Below are positions 35,654-45,344 of a DNA stretch of 64,000 bases, piece after piece. Position 1 is the first letter of the stretch. Each line of letters opens with the position of its first letter. Position numbers and translations under genes: made by a program. The notes under the pieces are model-generated. The model made no database searches. It worked only from the letters and a program-made list of their open reading frames with translations, and was not told the origin of the DNA. The DNA is from JAVHYG01 sp040390025 (lineage in GTDB: Bacteria; Pseudomonadota; Gammaproteobacteria; Diplorickettsiales; Diplorickettsiaceae): positions 1-64,000 of the forward strand of contig JAZJZD010000006.1 of assembly GCA_040390025.1 (NCBI GenBank), written 5' to 3'.

Positions 35654-37768
35654 ATGCGTCTGTTTAGTGAACTCAAACAAGAACTGCAAGCCTACTTACC
35701 GCCCGATCAAATCGAACGGGTTTACAACGCCTATCAATTTGCCGCTAAAGCTCATTCGGGCCAACAGCGGCATAGCGGTGATCCCTACATTACACACCCA
35801 CTCGCCGTGGCTAAAATCCTTGCGCAAATGCACATGGATACCCAAACACTTATTGTTGCAATCCTCCATGATGTTATCGAAGACACGGCTATCGAAAAAA
35901 ATGTTCTAACCGACACCTTCGGTCCGGAAATTGCTGAGCTTGTCGATGGGATGAGCAAGCTCACACAGATTCAGTTTCAAAGCCGAGCTGAAGCACAAGC
36001 GGAAAATTTTCGTAAAATGCTACTTGCCATGGCGAAAGATATCCGCATCATTCTCATAAAATTGGCCGATCGCTTGCACAACATGCGTACCCTAGCAGTT
36101 GTTCCACCCGAAAAAAGACAACGTATTGCCAGAGAAACGCTAGATATTTACGCCCCCATCGCACAACGCTTAGGAATGCATGCCTTACGTATTGAGCTTG
36201 AAGATTTATGCTTACTAAACCTTCATCCCTGGCGTTACCATATTTTACAAGCTACATTACAAAAAGCGAGGCGCAAACGTAAAGCATTAATTAACAAAAT
36301 TGAATCAGATATAAAGACATCGCTAGAAAAAAATCATCTATACCCTGCTGCCATTTGGCATAAAAAAAAGCATCTTTATCCTATCTATAAAAAAATGCAC
36401 GAAAATCATTTGGATTTTAATGAAGTTATTGATGTCCCTATTTTTTGCATTATTGTCGAGAGTATAGATGCATGTTATCGCGTACTAGGTGTTGTGCATA
36501 ATCTTTATAAACCGTTACCCGATCATTTTCATGATTATATTGCACTTCCTAAAGCCAACGGTTACAAAGCGCTGCATACAACCTTATTCGGCCCAACAAC
36601 TTCTGTTCATATCCAAATCCGCACCATTAGCATGGATAATTGTGCAGAACATGGGATCGTCACTTACTGGTTAGAGCAAAACAAAGAGAATGATCTTAGA
36701 CCTCATCTACGTGCGCGTGAATGGTTAAAACGCCTACTTGATATTCAAAAAACAACGCCCAGCCCATTAGAGTTTATTGAAACCGTCAAGATCGATCTTT
36801 TCCCCACTGAGATTTATATTTTTACGCCTAAAGGCGATATTATCGAGCTTCCGCAAAAAGCAACGCCCATTGATTTTGCTTATGCCATTCATTCCGATAT
36901 AGGGGATCATTGCACAGCCGCTAGAATTGATAAACAACATACGCCGCTGAGTACACCTTTACAAAGTGGACAAACAGTTGAAATTATTACCGATGCCCAG
37001 GTCCGACCCGACTCATCTTGGTTAGATTTCGTGACCACTGGACGAGCACGCAGCCATATTCGTCAATTCTTTAAAACAAAGCAACATAATGAAGCGGTCC
37101 AACTGGGTCAACGTTTACTCGATAACAATCTAACACCCATAGCCAAAGATAGTACACACCTATTGCCCAAACATCTTAATAAAACACTTATCAAATTTCA
37201 TTATGCTTCATTAGAAGATCTGCTTGAGGCCATTGGTTTAGGTTATATCCATCCACTTTTAATCGCCACTTCGTTAGCAAATTTAAAAACTACAGCAAAA
37301 AACAGTAATACACAGCCGCTGCCCTTGTTTATAAAAAATGCAAACAATAGTTTAATTACATTTTCCGAATGCTGCCGTCCCATTCCGGGCGATGAAATAA
37401 CAGGCTTACTCAACGCGGGTCATGGTATTACCGTACATTTACAACGATGTAAATATGCGATACCTTTTCTTAATAAAAATAAAGACCGTTCCATTCCGTT
37501 GCAATGGGAAGAAATTACAGAAGGTTTTTATAAAACCGATCTCCACATTGAGACCTTAAATCAACATGGTGTTCTCGCCCATCTAACCAACCGTATCGCA
37601 AAAGCAAACACCAATATCGACAACATCAAGGTTGAAAATCGAGACAGGGAACATTGCATCATCCACTTTACTTTATCAGTAAAAAACCGAAAACAACTCG
37701 CTAAAGTCATTCGTTTACTTCGACCGTATAAAAATATTGTAAAAATTACCCGTCATCGATCGCTTTAA
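35654..37768 (+). CDS. spoT: SpoT-type (p)ppGpp hydrolase, synthetase domain altered
   Basis: The 704-residue protein has the RelA/SpoT order: HD hydrolase (about 1-195, with H72-D73 in ILHDVIEDT and IKLADRLHNMRTL), synthetase (about 230-345), TGS (about 385-445) and a C-terminal ACT domain. Hydrolase motifs are intact. In the synthetase domain, the catalytic Glu of VEVQIRT (Glu319 in E. coli SpoT) is His319 (VHIQIRT), and the Arg of the DIYAFRVI motif is Cys265. This suggests a hydrolase with little or no synthetase activity; whether the cell has a separate RelA cannot be seen here. Confidence 0.93.
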   Translation: MRLFSELKQELQAYLPPDQIERVYNAYQFAAKAHSGQQRHSGDPYITHPLAVAKILAQMHMDTQTLIVAILHDVIEDTAIEKNVLTDTFGPEIAELVDGMSKLTQIQFQSRAEAQAENFRKMLLAMAKDIRIILIKLADRLHNMRTLAVVPPEKRQRIARETLDIYAPIAQRLGMHALRIELEDLCLLNLHPWRYHILQATLQKARRKRKALINKIESDIKTSLEKNHLYPAAIWHKKKHLYPIYKKMHENHLDFNEVIDVPIFCIIVESIDACYRVLGVVHNLYKPLPDHFHDYIALPKANGYKALHTTLFGPTTSVHIQIRTISMDNCAEHGIVTYWLEQNKENDLRPHLRAREWLKRLLDIQKTTPSPLEFIETVKIDLFPTEIYIFTPKGDIIELPQKATPIDFAYAIHSDIGDHCTAARIDKQHTPLSTPLQSGQTVEIITDAQVRPDSSWLDFVTTGRARSHIRQFFKTKQHNEAVQLGQRLLDNNLTPIAKDSTHLLPKHLNKTLIKFHYASLEDLLEAIGLGYIHPLLIATSLANLKTTAKNSNTQPLPLFIKNANNSLITFSECCRPIPGDEITGLLNAGHGITVHLQRCKYAIPFLNKNKDRSIPLQWEEITEGFYKTDLHIETLNQHGVLAHLTNRIAKANTNIDNIKVENRDREHCIIHFTLSVKNRKQLAKVIRLLRPYKNIVKITRHRSL

Positions 37769-37792
37769 CGCATATACCTGAGTTATCCAATA

Positions 37793-38083
37793 TTATTCCA
37801 AGCTAAAATTTAGGCTTAAGCGCATTAGTGTATAAGCAAGTATGACACCACCTACATTAAGTGCTGCTTCCAGTTTTTGTTCAACAAAGGTATTAGTTTC
37901 TAGTATTTTTGGATCGCCTTCTTTATAAGAAAATTTTGCTTGAATCGTATATTTCCCAGGTTTAAGTGCATGAAAAAAAGTCTCTATGGAATAGCATTGT
38001 TCAGGGTCTAATTTTTCAAGTTTCAGTTTTTCCCCTGCTGGTAATTTTAATTTCATACAGGCAAGTGATTTACTATTATTCAT
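37793..38083 (-). CDS. small hypothetical protein
   Basis: The 96-residue protein has a beta-rich middle part (LKPGKYTIQAKFSY), typical of a small immunoglobulin- or transthyretin-like fold, and a hydrophobic C-terminal stretch that could be a membrane anchor. There is no N-terminal signal peptide. AGGA lies about 10 bases before the ATG. It lies tail-to-tail with spoT and divergent from the toxin cluster. I know no family for it. Confidence 0.6.
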   Translation of the reverse strand: MNNSKSLACMKLKLPAGEKLKLEKLDPEQCYSIETFFHALKPGKYTIQAKFSYKEGDPKILETNTFVEQKLEAALNVGGVILAYTLMRLSLNFSLE

Positions 38084-38386
38084 ATAAATTTTCCTAATAC
38101 ATATAAATTTAGCATTACATGCTATAAAAATATTGAGTTTTTTTCAATGCGGACTGATATTAGATTATATTAAAAATCAGTAAATTTTTAAAAAAAGATC
38201 CAATGTGTCCTTCCTATACTTATAAAAATTCAAGATACTGATTTTTATTACACTTTAAAAAAATTCTAATATCATAACTTAATAAATACTGAAGCTAGTT
38301 TTATAAAACTGGACAGCCAACTCAGCATAATATAAAGCTAAATAAAAAATACAAATAAATCATTTTGGATATAGGAGTAAAAAGCC
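38084..38386. other. AT-rich divergent leader before the toxin cluster
   Basis: These 303 bases separate the small hypothetical gene (minus strand) from the first XaxA-like gene (plus strand) and must hold both promoters. The A/T content is higher than in most of the window. No clear operator palindrome or RNA structure stands out. Confidence 0.5.
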
Positions 38387-39562
38387 ATGCAACCTTCGAA
38401 AACAGGAGCATTCAATTTAATACCAAAAAATTTTAATGAGAACCTTTTGGAATCTTTGGTCAATTATGAAACTATAACGGTTTACAACAAAGCTTTAAAG
38501 CTTCTTCCTGTAAAAAAAATAGAGGATAAAAACGCTAGAACTTACGCAGAACAAGCTTTAACTAACATAAATTACTGGGAGAACCACGTTGCAAAATCCT
38601 TTGAAAGTATATTCCTAGGCCTTAAATCACTACTTGAGTCTAAATATATGCGGCTTATTTCAATGGCCCTAAATAATATTTTAACAACCCCGAAGTCTCC
38701 AGAACAAAAAATAAAGGTAACCACCCTAATAAAAAATTATAAAGGACTAGTAATAGATTATATTATAAATATAAATACTACGATCAAGCATGTCGATGAA
38801 TTTAGAAAAAAAATCAATGGCGATAGCCAAAACTTTGAAGAAATAAATACAAAACTTCATATTATACTAAACCAAAAAAAAGAAAAAATTAAAGAAAAAA
38901 TTGCCAGTCTTAATGAGGTGCAAAAGATAATTACCAAAACAAATCAAGAACTTAGAAAAGAATATCTTTACATTGAGACATTAAAGTCAAATATTGCAAA
39001 AGTCGGCATAACCTGCGCAACTTTCAAGTATGTTAGCGAGACTGCCATAGCCGTCTTTTTTACGGGAAAAAGCCCTACGGAAAAAATAAAAAACTTGGAA
39101 AATAGATTGCAAAAAAATAAAGAAACTTATCAAAAAGTTAATGATGAATTATTATACCTAGCTAAGCAAGCTCCTTTACTTGCCTCTTTAATGACACAAA
39201 TACAAAGTTTATATTCATTATCTTTACAATCCGCAAACATAGCTCAAACTATAAAAAGGAACTGGGATAATATCAATTTCAATTTAGAGGCTTTTATCCA
39301 AATTCTAAATAATATTAATCAATATGATAGATTAAGTGATTACATCAAGAATAAACTTGAAAAAAAGTTTACTACAGCTAAAAATGAAATTGAAACGACC
39401 ATTAAAAAATACGAACGTTCAAACCAGCTAGGTATTCCTTTAGACAAAAAAATACAAGAGATATTTGAGATATTCCCTTTTTGGGAGCTATTCGAAAGAA
39501 GGCGCTATCCTATGGACAGTGAATCTGGAATACTTTATGTGCCCATAGACAAATTTCAATAA
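38387..39562 (+). CDS. XaxA/YaxA-like pore-forming toxin component, copy 1
   Basis: The 391-residue protein resembles the A component of alpha-xenorhabdolysin-type binary toxins (XaxA, YaxA). It has an N-terminal helical part with ITVYN...LLP, a long coiled coil (about 115-200) around VDEFRKKINGDSQNF, and a short hydrophobic segment (about 202-225). A second coiled coil (about 230-345) holds KQAPLLASLMTQI and SLSLQSANIA. It ends in SGILYVPIDKFQ. Such proteins assemble with the B component into alpha-helical membrane pores. No signal peptide is present, as in known members. TAGGAG precedes the start. Confidence 0.75.
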   Translation: MQPSKTGAFNLIPKNFNENLLESLVNYETITVYNKALKLLPVKKIEDKNARTYAEQALTNINYWENHVAKSFESIFLGLKSLLESKYMRLISMALNNILTTPKSPEQKIKVTTLIKNYKGLVIDYIININTTIKHVDEFRKKINGDSQNFEEINTKLHIILNQKKEKIKEKIASLNEVQKIITKTNQELRKEYLYIETLKSNIAKVGITCATFKYVSETAIAVFFTGKSPTEKIKNLENRLQKNKETYQKVNDELLYLAKQAPLLASLMTQIQSLYSLSLQSANIAQTIKRNWDNINFNLEAFIQILNNINQYDRLSDYIKNKLEKKFTTAKNEIETTIKKYERSNQLGIPLDKKIQEIFEIFPFWELFERRRYPMDSESGILYVPIDKFQ

Positions 39563-39845
39563 CTCATTACAAAAACAAGCATAAAACTACATTAAAAATT
39601 AAACATGCTCATTACTGATATTAATTTATAATTATTTTTTCATATAGCTTAACTAACTATAGCTAAAAAAATAATTAACAATAAATGCTTATATATATAA
39701 AATTATATAATAATATCAATGAGCACATATTGTTCAAAAAATATAAAAAAACAAAATGTAGATTTTTATTTCCAACTTTAAAAAAAATAAGTAATATTTT
39801 ACAAATAAATTGAACGCGTAAAATTATTACATGGAAGGATTTTTT

Positions 39846-40745
39846 ATGAATAAAAAAAGTGTAGTGCAAGAAAAAGAAAACCCAATAATTAACCCAGTCA
39901 GTCTCATCGATAACATTGTGCAAGCAAGAAACAATGCTTTTACTTTAGAACGATCTAAAGATTTAAATTTAGCTATTTTTAAAGATCAAAGTAAATATTT
40001 TTCAGACGAAAAAAATAAAGATCAACTCCTAGAATTTCTAGATAAACTAGAAAATAAAAAAGATATTCTAAAAACACATGGTAATCAATATTTAGATAAC
40101 TTAGATGCTCCTATTAGTACTACTTTCAAAAATGTTCCTAATGTCCTAAAAAACAACATTCTTGACATTTTAGAGGATATAGAACAATCACTTGAAACAA
40201 TAATTAAGGGGGAAGAAAACGGTCAGGAAGTTATTAATTTTCCGGAAGCTATTACAGACCTTAATGCTGCCATAGACACCGCTGTTAAACAGATAGTAAT
40301 GCTATTACAAAAGAAGATTAATCCATTTAATTATGAATTAACAGAAAAGATTAAGCTATCTAGCGAAATTCTAAAATGCTGTACAAAAGACATAGAACAA
40401 AAAGAAAAAGAAATGGATCAAAAAGAAATAGAAAAATTAGAAACCAACAGAAACACTAGTCGAGATGCTTATGCAAAAAAATATTTAGAATATAAAAATA
40501 ATGTTGATATTTTAAAGACTGGAATCCTAGCCCTTGAAAATATTCAGCGTGGAATCTGTGGTATTTTAAACAACCTTGAAATAATTGAAGCGTACTATAA
40601 TAGTTTTAAAAACAGGGATAGATTGATAAATATTTCTGCTACCAATAAAGACACTATTCAAGATGCAATACATTGCATCAGGTCTTTAACAATCTTAATG
40701 AAGAAACAAATACATATCCTAAAAAACTTTACTGAAGATTTATAA
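39846..40745 (+). CDS. XaxB/YaxB-like pore-forming toxin component
   Basis: The 299-residue, almost wholly helical protein lies between the two XaxA-like genes. It shows the expected B-partner plan: N-terminal helices, an amphipathic centre, then a coiled coil rich in Lys and Glu (about 190-245) and a C-terminal helix bundle. Sequence resemblance to XaxB is weaker than for the A copies; context carries weight here. It lacks a long hydrophobic stretch. GGAAGGA lies 7-9 bases before the ATG at 39846, which favours this start over the one 15 bases upstream. The next gene starts 21 bases after its stop. Confidence 0.65.
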   Translation: MNKKSVVQEKENPIINPVSLIDNIVQARNNAFTLERSKDLNLAIFKDQSKYFSDEKNKDQLLEFLDKLENKKDILKTHGNQYLDNLDAPISTTFKNVPNVLKNNILDILEDIEQSLETIIKGEENGQEVINFPEAITDLNAAIDTAVKQIVMLLQKKINPFNYELTEKIKLSSEILKCCTKDIEQKEKEMDQKEIEKLETNRNTSRDAYAKKYLEYKNNVDILKTGILALENIQRGICGILNNLEIIEAYYNSFKNRDRLINISATNKDTIQDAIHCIRSLTILMKKQIHILKNFTEDL

Positions 40746-40766
40746 AAATAGTGGAGAAAAAAACAG

Positions 40767-41966
40767 ATGAATAACTTAGCAGAAAAAAATAATATACTCG
40801 ATATTACGCCAGATACTCTCGATAATGCTCTTATAGATTCCTTAAATGGTTATGAAAATATAACAGTCTACAACAATATAATACGATTAATACCTTTTAA
40901 AGACGCAATTAATAGCGATATTAAAGAGTATGGGAAACAAGCGATAGAGACAATAAATTATTGGATGACAAATATTGAAACGCCCTTTGGAAATACATTT
41001 TTAGCAATTAAAACAGTATTTTTAGAAGAGGACACCTTAGAAGATCTGGAAAAAGAATTAAAGGCTTATCGAGAAAACAAAACCTTCAACAAGTTAAAGG
41101 AAATCAACGACATAACAAAGGAATATGAAGAAAATCTAAAAAAACATCAGGGGACTATAAACGACACAAATGCTCATGTGGATAAGTTCAGACAATTAAT
41201 TGCCATTGATTCTCAAAATTTTCAAGATATAGAAAAAAAACTTCCTGATATAATAAAAGATAATAATGATAAAATTACTGAAAAAAAAGAAAAAATTAAA
41301 GAAGTACAAACTAAAATAACAGAACTAACTACAGATATTAGAAAAAAGCAGCTTGAAATAGAAGAAATAGACAGCGGTATTAGCAAAGCTGGTATTGCAT
41401 GTGCCATCCCTATAGTCAACTTCGGCGGAGCAATTGCTATGGCGGTTTTATTAGGGAAAAAATCTGCTGCCAATTCAGAGCTAAGAAACTTAGAGGACGA
41501 ATTAGAACGAAAAAAAACAGAGATTATTCAGCTTAACTCTGATCTATATGGACTAAATAAGCAAGCTCCTCTACTTACTTCTATGTGCGCACAAATACCT
41601 AATCTATACACTCTATCTATAACATCTGCAGAAGTTGCTCAAAAAATAAAGCGAGCGTGGGACGATATTAACTATGGTTTAAATGAGTTAATTACTACAC
41701 TAGAAAAAAAAGATGAGAAAACTGACCGTGCCCTATCGAAACTACCAAAGAAAATTAATAGTCTTCAACAAGATCTGACAAAGACACTCGAAAAATATGA
41801 GAGATCAAAAAATTTAGGTATTCCTGTTGACGAAAATGCACAAAAAGTATTTAAGCTATCACCACGGCTTAAATCTAACTATTACTATAGCAGCTCTCAA
41901 AGTGGATTACTTTATGTCCCAGTACAAGAACTTTATACAATTACTGCCAACTTCTGTGCTAGCTAA
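40767..41966 (+). CDS. XaxA/YaxA-like pore-forming toxin component, copy 2
   Basis: This 399-residue paralogue of the gene at 38387 shares the N-terminal ITVYN...LIPF and INYWM elements, VDKFRQLIAIDSQNF in the coiled coil, KQAPLLTSMCAQIPNLY, and a closing SGLLYVPVQEL. Its hydrophobic hairpin (about 202-230; AGIACAIPIVNFGGAIAMAVLL) is longer and more apolar than in copy 1, closer to the membrane-hairpin of known A components. It lies 21 bases after the XaxB-like gene, so B and A2 are co-transcribed. Identity to copy 1 is perhaps 35-40 percent by eye. Confidence 0.78.
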   Translation: MNNLAEKNNILDITPDTLDNALIDSLNGYENITVYNNIIRLIPFKDAINSDIKEYGKQAIETINYWMTNIETPFGNTFLAIKTVFLEEDTLEDLEKELKAYRENKTFNKLKEINDITKEYEENLKKHQGTINDTNAHVDKFRQLIAIDSQNFQDIEKKLPDIIKDNNDKITEKKEKIKEVQTKITELTTDIRKKQLEIEEIDSGISKAGIACAIPIVNFGGAIAMAVLLGKKSAANSELRNLEDELERKKTEIIQLNSDLYGLNKQAPLLTSMCAQIPNLYTLSITSAEVAQKIKRAWDDINYGLNELITTLEKKDEKTDRALSKLPKKINSLQQDLTKTLEKYERSKNLGIPVDENAQKVFKLSPRLKSNYYYSSSQSGLLYVPVQELYTITANFCAS

Positions 41967-42055
41967 TAATGGTGATAATTACATTATTTTATTAAAAAAA
42001 TTTAAAAAAAGTATCATGCTATCATGAACAAAAAATATTAAAATATAGGAAAAAA

Positions 42056-43636
42056 ATGGATAATTCAGAAAAAAAATCTGTATTTAAATTAGTGTTAAGC
42101 ACAAAGGGTAAGAAAATACTTGAAGACCGTTTACTGAAAGCTACAAATGAACCCATCTCTTTAATAATTGCATTAGGAGATGGAGGAAGAGCAGCCAGCC
42201 CAGACGATATAGAATTACATAATCTAAAAATCCAAGTTAAACCGAGTTTGGTAGCGGCCGATAGTGAACTAAAACAAGGATTGCATATTAATGCCATTTT
42301 CCCCGCAAGCGGGGATGAATTTGACATTAAGGAAATAGGTTTAATTATAGATAACGACCAGAAAGGCATTTTATTAGGCCGGTATGCTAATGAAGAAGTA
42401 ATTGCTAAAATGACCCCACAAGTCGATCTTTTACTTGACATTGTCGTGGATATTGGATCTTATAGCCCGACAAGCTTCACAATTAATAGCGCAGACTATA
42501 AGCCGGAGTTTTCTTTAGCCAAAGCAACAGAGCATCGTTATGGCAATGTTCGTTTCGCTAGTATAAATGATATCACTGAAAAAAAAACAAACTTAGCCTT
42601 GTCTATCGATGTTTTGAACTATGCTAATATCTTTCCAAAAAGTGCTTTACGCGATAGTTGGTCAGAACCAAAAATGTTTAATCTAGCAGGGCAAATAGCA
42701 GGGCAAATAACAGGGAAAAAAGATAAAATTGTAGATTTTTCAATCATTGGTCTCAGTTATATTCCACGCCAAAAGGATCAACTATGTATTCTATTAGTTC
42801 CAAAAAAGTCAATTACACAAGAAACAAAGCAAATAATCTCTTTTTTTTACTCTCTTGATACAGGTCCGAATGAAAAAATTGATAATTACACGTTTTTTAA
42901 TTACTCACTTTGCAATGCTTTTCCAATCAATAAAGCTAACTTTTTAGTTAGTGTTAAGAATAACAATACCTTTCACGTACATGATTTTAAAGTAAAAGAT
43001 GTAGATAGTGCTGGCCTTACTGACTCAAAGTCCTATTTAACGATTAAAGTTTCGCCCGGAAGTGTTTTTTATTTCAATGACTATGTTTACGCACTTGCTG
43101 GACTTGATACCCATCTAGATACTATTGAATATAAAAAGAAAAAGAAAAAGGAACAGGAAAATAAAAACTTATCTTTTACATTAATTAATAAAAGGAAAAA
43201 ACCGCTTATTCATTTAATACAAGATAAAGTATATATTTTAGGAGGCTCACTAGATTCAGAAGAAAACTATTCTTCTGTTGAAATATTAGATCCGATAAAC
43301 AATATAGTCTTTGCACCTTTTACGTCACAAATAAGTGACATAAGTAATACTGATAATATCACTTCTTGCGTATTAGAAAATAAAATTTATATTTTTTTCA
43401 TTAAACAGTTTGCAAAAAGCTATCAGGAAGAAAAATTCTATTATTGCTACGATTACTTAGGCAATAACTGGAAAAAAAATGTTATCTATGACAATGTTCA
43501 GTTAGAAAATCCCGAGCCTAATTTACAAGGAAAAGCTATAATTATTGGTGATGAAATCTATTTATTTTTTACGAATACCATTCAAAATGACACTCAAAAA
43601 TTTGAACTATCGTTAATTAAATTACGACCAATATAG
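42056..43636 (+). CDS. tail-fibre-like protein with Kelch-like C-terminus
   Basis: The 526-residue protein has an N-terminal part (about 1-150) that follows the phage tail-collar fibre pattern: LSTKGKKILEDRL, ISLIIALGDGGRAASPDDIELHN, then DEFDIKEIGLIIDNDQKGILLGRYANE. A linker with HRYGNVRFASINDI follows, as in tail fibres. From about 200 the sequence becomes a series of beta segments, including VYILGGSLDSEENYSSVEILDP, a Kelch-like repeat. Such a fusion would join a particle-attachment domain to a beta-propeller recognition domain. No phage structural genes surround it. It lies 90 bases after the toxin cluster on the same strand, with AGGA before the ATG. Confidence 0.65.
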   Translation: MDNSEKKSVFKLVLSTKGKKILEDRLLKATNEPISLIIALGDGGRAASPDDIELHNLKIQVKPSLVAADSELKQGLHINAIFPASGDEFDIKEIGLIIDNDQKGILLGRYANEEVIAKMTPQVDLLLDIVVDIGSYSPTSFTINSADYKPEFSLAKATEHRYGNVRFASINDITEKKTNLALSIDVLNYANIFPKSALRDSWSEPKMFNLAGQIAGQITGKKDKIVDFSIIGLSYIPRQKDQLCILLVPKKSITQETKQIISFFYSLDTGPNEKIDNYTFFNYSLCNAFPINKANFLVSVKNNNTFHVHDFKVKDVDSAGLTDSKSYLTIKVSPGSVFYFNDYVYALAGLDTHLDTIEYKKKKKKEQENKNLSFTLINKRKKPLIHLIQDKVYILGGSLDSEENYSSVEILDPINNIVFAPFTSQISDISNTDNITSCVLENKIYIFFIKQFAKSYQEEKFYYCYDYLGNNWKKNVIYDNVQLENPEPNLQGKAIIIGDEIYLFFTNTIQNDTQKFELSLIKLRPI

Positions 43637-43656
43637 TCCATACTAATTTAGAAAGC

Positions 43657-44421
43657 TTAAGGTTCAAACGGTATATTGTCTATGAGGCGGATATTCTCTA
43701 CCCACACTGCAGCCAATCGCCGAGCCCAAAGATCGGCGACATAATCCATTTTAAAACCCAACGCTTCCAATTCTTTTTCTGCTACTTCTGGACTTGCTGC
43801 TTTCTGTAAAATTTCTGGGAAACAACTGGCTTTTTTACGTTGCTCTGAGGTTAAACGCGAGTTTCTAGAACTTAACGCCAAACCATCTTCAGCACGCACC
43901 GTGGCACAACCGATAATTTCCGTGTCTAAAAATAATGCCTGGGCCATTTTTTTAATCAGCAATAATTGCTGGTAATCTTTTTCGCCATAATAGGAACGCG
44001 TTGGCTTAACGATATTTAAAAACTTTAAAACCACAGTCAACATCCCTGTAAAATGACCGGGACGAAAGCTCCCTTCGAGTAATTGACTTAATTCGGAAAC
44101 TTCATTCACCTGTATTTGATAGTCATCTGGATAAATAGTTTGTTGATCAAATAGCAACAAGTAATCCACTTTCTGCTTGGTAAGCAAATTTTTATCTTCT
44201 TCGAGTGTACGTGGATAACGGATAAAATCATCGTTTTGGTTAAATTGGGTGGGATTGATAAAAATTGCTGCCACAGTAACATCATTTTCTGCTTGTGCAT
44301 TTGCACAAAGACTTAGATGGCCTTGATGTAAATGACCCATGGTATGCACAAAGCCGATACTTTTATGCTGTATATTTTTTCGTATGATTTGCCATTCGGC
44401 AATACTAGTAACAATGTTCAT
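43657..44421 (-). CDS. panC: pantothenate synthetase
   Basis: PanC condenses pantoate and beta-alanine with ATP hydrolysis. The 254-residue protein has HTMGHLHQGHLSL (HIGH-like motif) near 25-38, FINPTQFN near 55, the YGEKDYQQLLLI segment near 140 and LALSSRNSRLT (KMSKS-like) near 175. It is slightly shorter than the family's usual 280, the C-terminal domain being the trimmed part. Its start overlaps the panB end by 17 bases. Confidence 0.97.
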   Translation of the reverse strand: MNIVTSIAEWQIIRKNIQHKSIGFVHTMGHLHQGHLSLCANAQAENDVTVAAIFINPTQFNQNDDFIRYPRTLEEDKNLLTKQKVDYLLLFDQQTIYPDDYQIQVNEVSELSQLLEGSFRPGHFTGMLTVVLKFLNIVKPTRSYYGEKDYQQLLLIKKMAQALFLDTEIIGCATVRAEDGLALSSRNSRLTSEQRKKASCFPEILQKAASPEVAEKELEALGFKMDYVADLWARRLAAVWVENIRLIDNIPFEP

Positions 44422-45190
44422 ACGTAGGAAATTCTTTTTGTTTTACGGATTGCGCATACTGACTAACACTTTCGCTCAATATTTTATTACCGCTTAAAAA
44501 ATGTTTGACAAATTTAGGTTTGAAATCCAAATTTAATCCTAGCAAATCCTGCAACACTAATACTTGACCGTCGGTATCCACGCCCGCGCCAATACCAATT
44601 GTCGCTATTTCTAAGGCTTGCGTGATTTCTTTAGCCAGTAATGCTGGAATACATTCCAACACCACAGCAAAACAGCCTGCTTTTTGCAAAGCAAGCGCAT
44701 CTTGTTTTAATTGCTCAGCAGCCGCTATGGTTCTTCCTTGGACCTTGTAACCACCTAGTGCATGAATAAATTGCGGCGTTAAACCCAGATGCCCCATTAC
44801 CGGAATTCCAGATTCTACTAAGTGCGAAATTAATGTGAGATTTCCAGCAGCGCCTTCTAATTTAATCGCTTGTGCGCCAACCCGCATCAGTGTTTCTGCG
44901 GCAGAAACACTTTTACTTAAGGATTTACGGTAGCTTAAAAAGGGAAGATCGCTGATGATAAATTTAGAGCCTGCGCCACGACTCACAGCAGCGGTATGCA
45001 ATTCCATCATTGCTAATGTCGCCATCACGGTGTCTTTAAAACCATGCATCGTCATCGCTAGGCTATCGCCAACAAGCAAAGCATCAATATCAGTATCTTT
45101 AAGAATTTTTGCCGTAGTGTAGTCGTAGCATGTCAACACGACGATTTTTTCTTGGTCGCGTTTTTTTTGAGTAAATAATTGGCAGCTCAT
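44405..45190 (-). CDS. panB: 3-methyl-2-oxobutanoate hydroxymethyltransferase
   Basis: PanB makes ketopantoate from ketoisovalerate, the step before reduction to pantoate. The 261-residue TIM barrel has LTCYDYTTAKIL near 20, VGDSLAMTMHGFKDT near 40 for the metal and substrate, KLEGA near 110, MGHLGLTPQ near 132 and IGIGAG near 195. AGGAGG lies 6-7 bases before the ATG. With panC it forms a two-gene operon for vitamin B5; panD and panE are not in the window. Confidence 0.97.
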   Translation of the reverse strand: MSCQLFTQKKRDQEKIVVLTCYDYTTAKILKDTDIDALLVGDSLAMTMHGFKDTVMATLAMMELHTAAVSRGAGSKFIISDLPFLSYRKSLSKSVSAAETLMRVGAQAIKLEGAAGNLTLISHLVESGIPVMGHLGLTPQFIHALGGYKVQGRTIAAAEQLKQDALALQKAGCFAVVLECIPALLAKEITQALEIATIGIGAGVDTDGQVLVLQDLLGLNLDFKPKFVKHFLSGNKILSESVSQYAQSVKQKEFPTYEHCY

Positions 45191-45344
45191 CGCCCATCCT
45201 CCTGCAGAAGGATGTGAAATGAAGTAGGTACCTGTCGCATGATCAAGTCCTCATTATTAAATCTTTTGTTGAAAACCCTTGTCTCTGTCACGAAGATCAA
45301 AGCAAGTAGAGGCAGTCTAATGCAGTAATAATCACTTCGCAATA

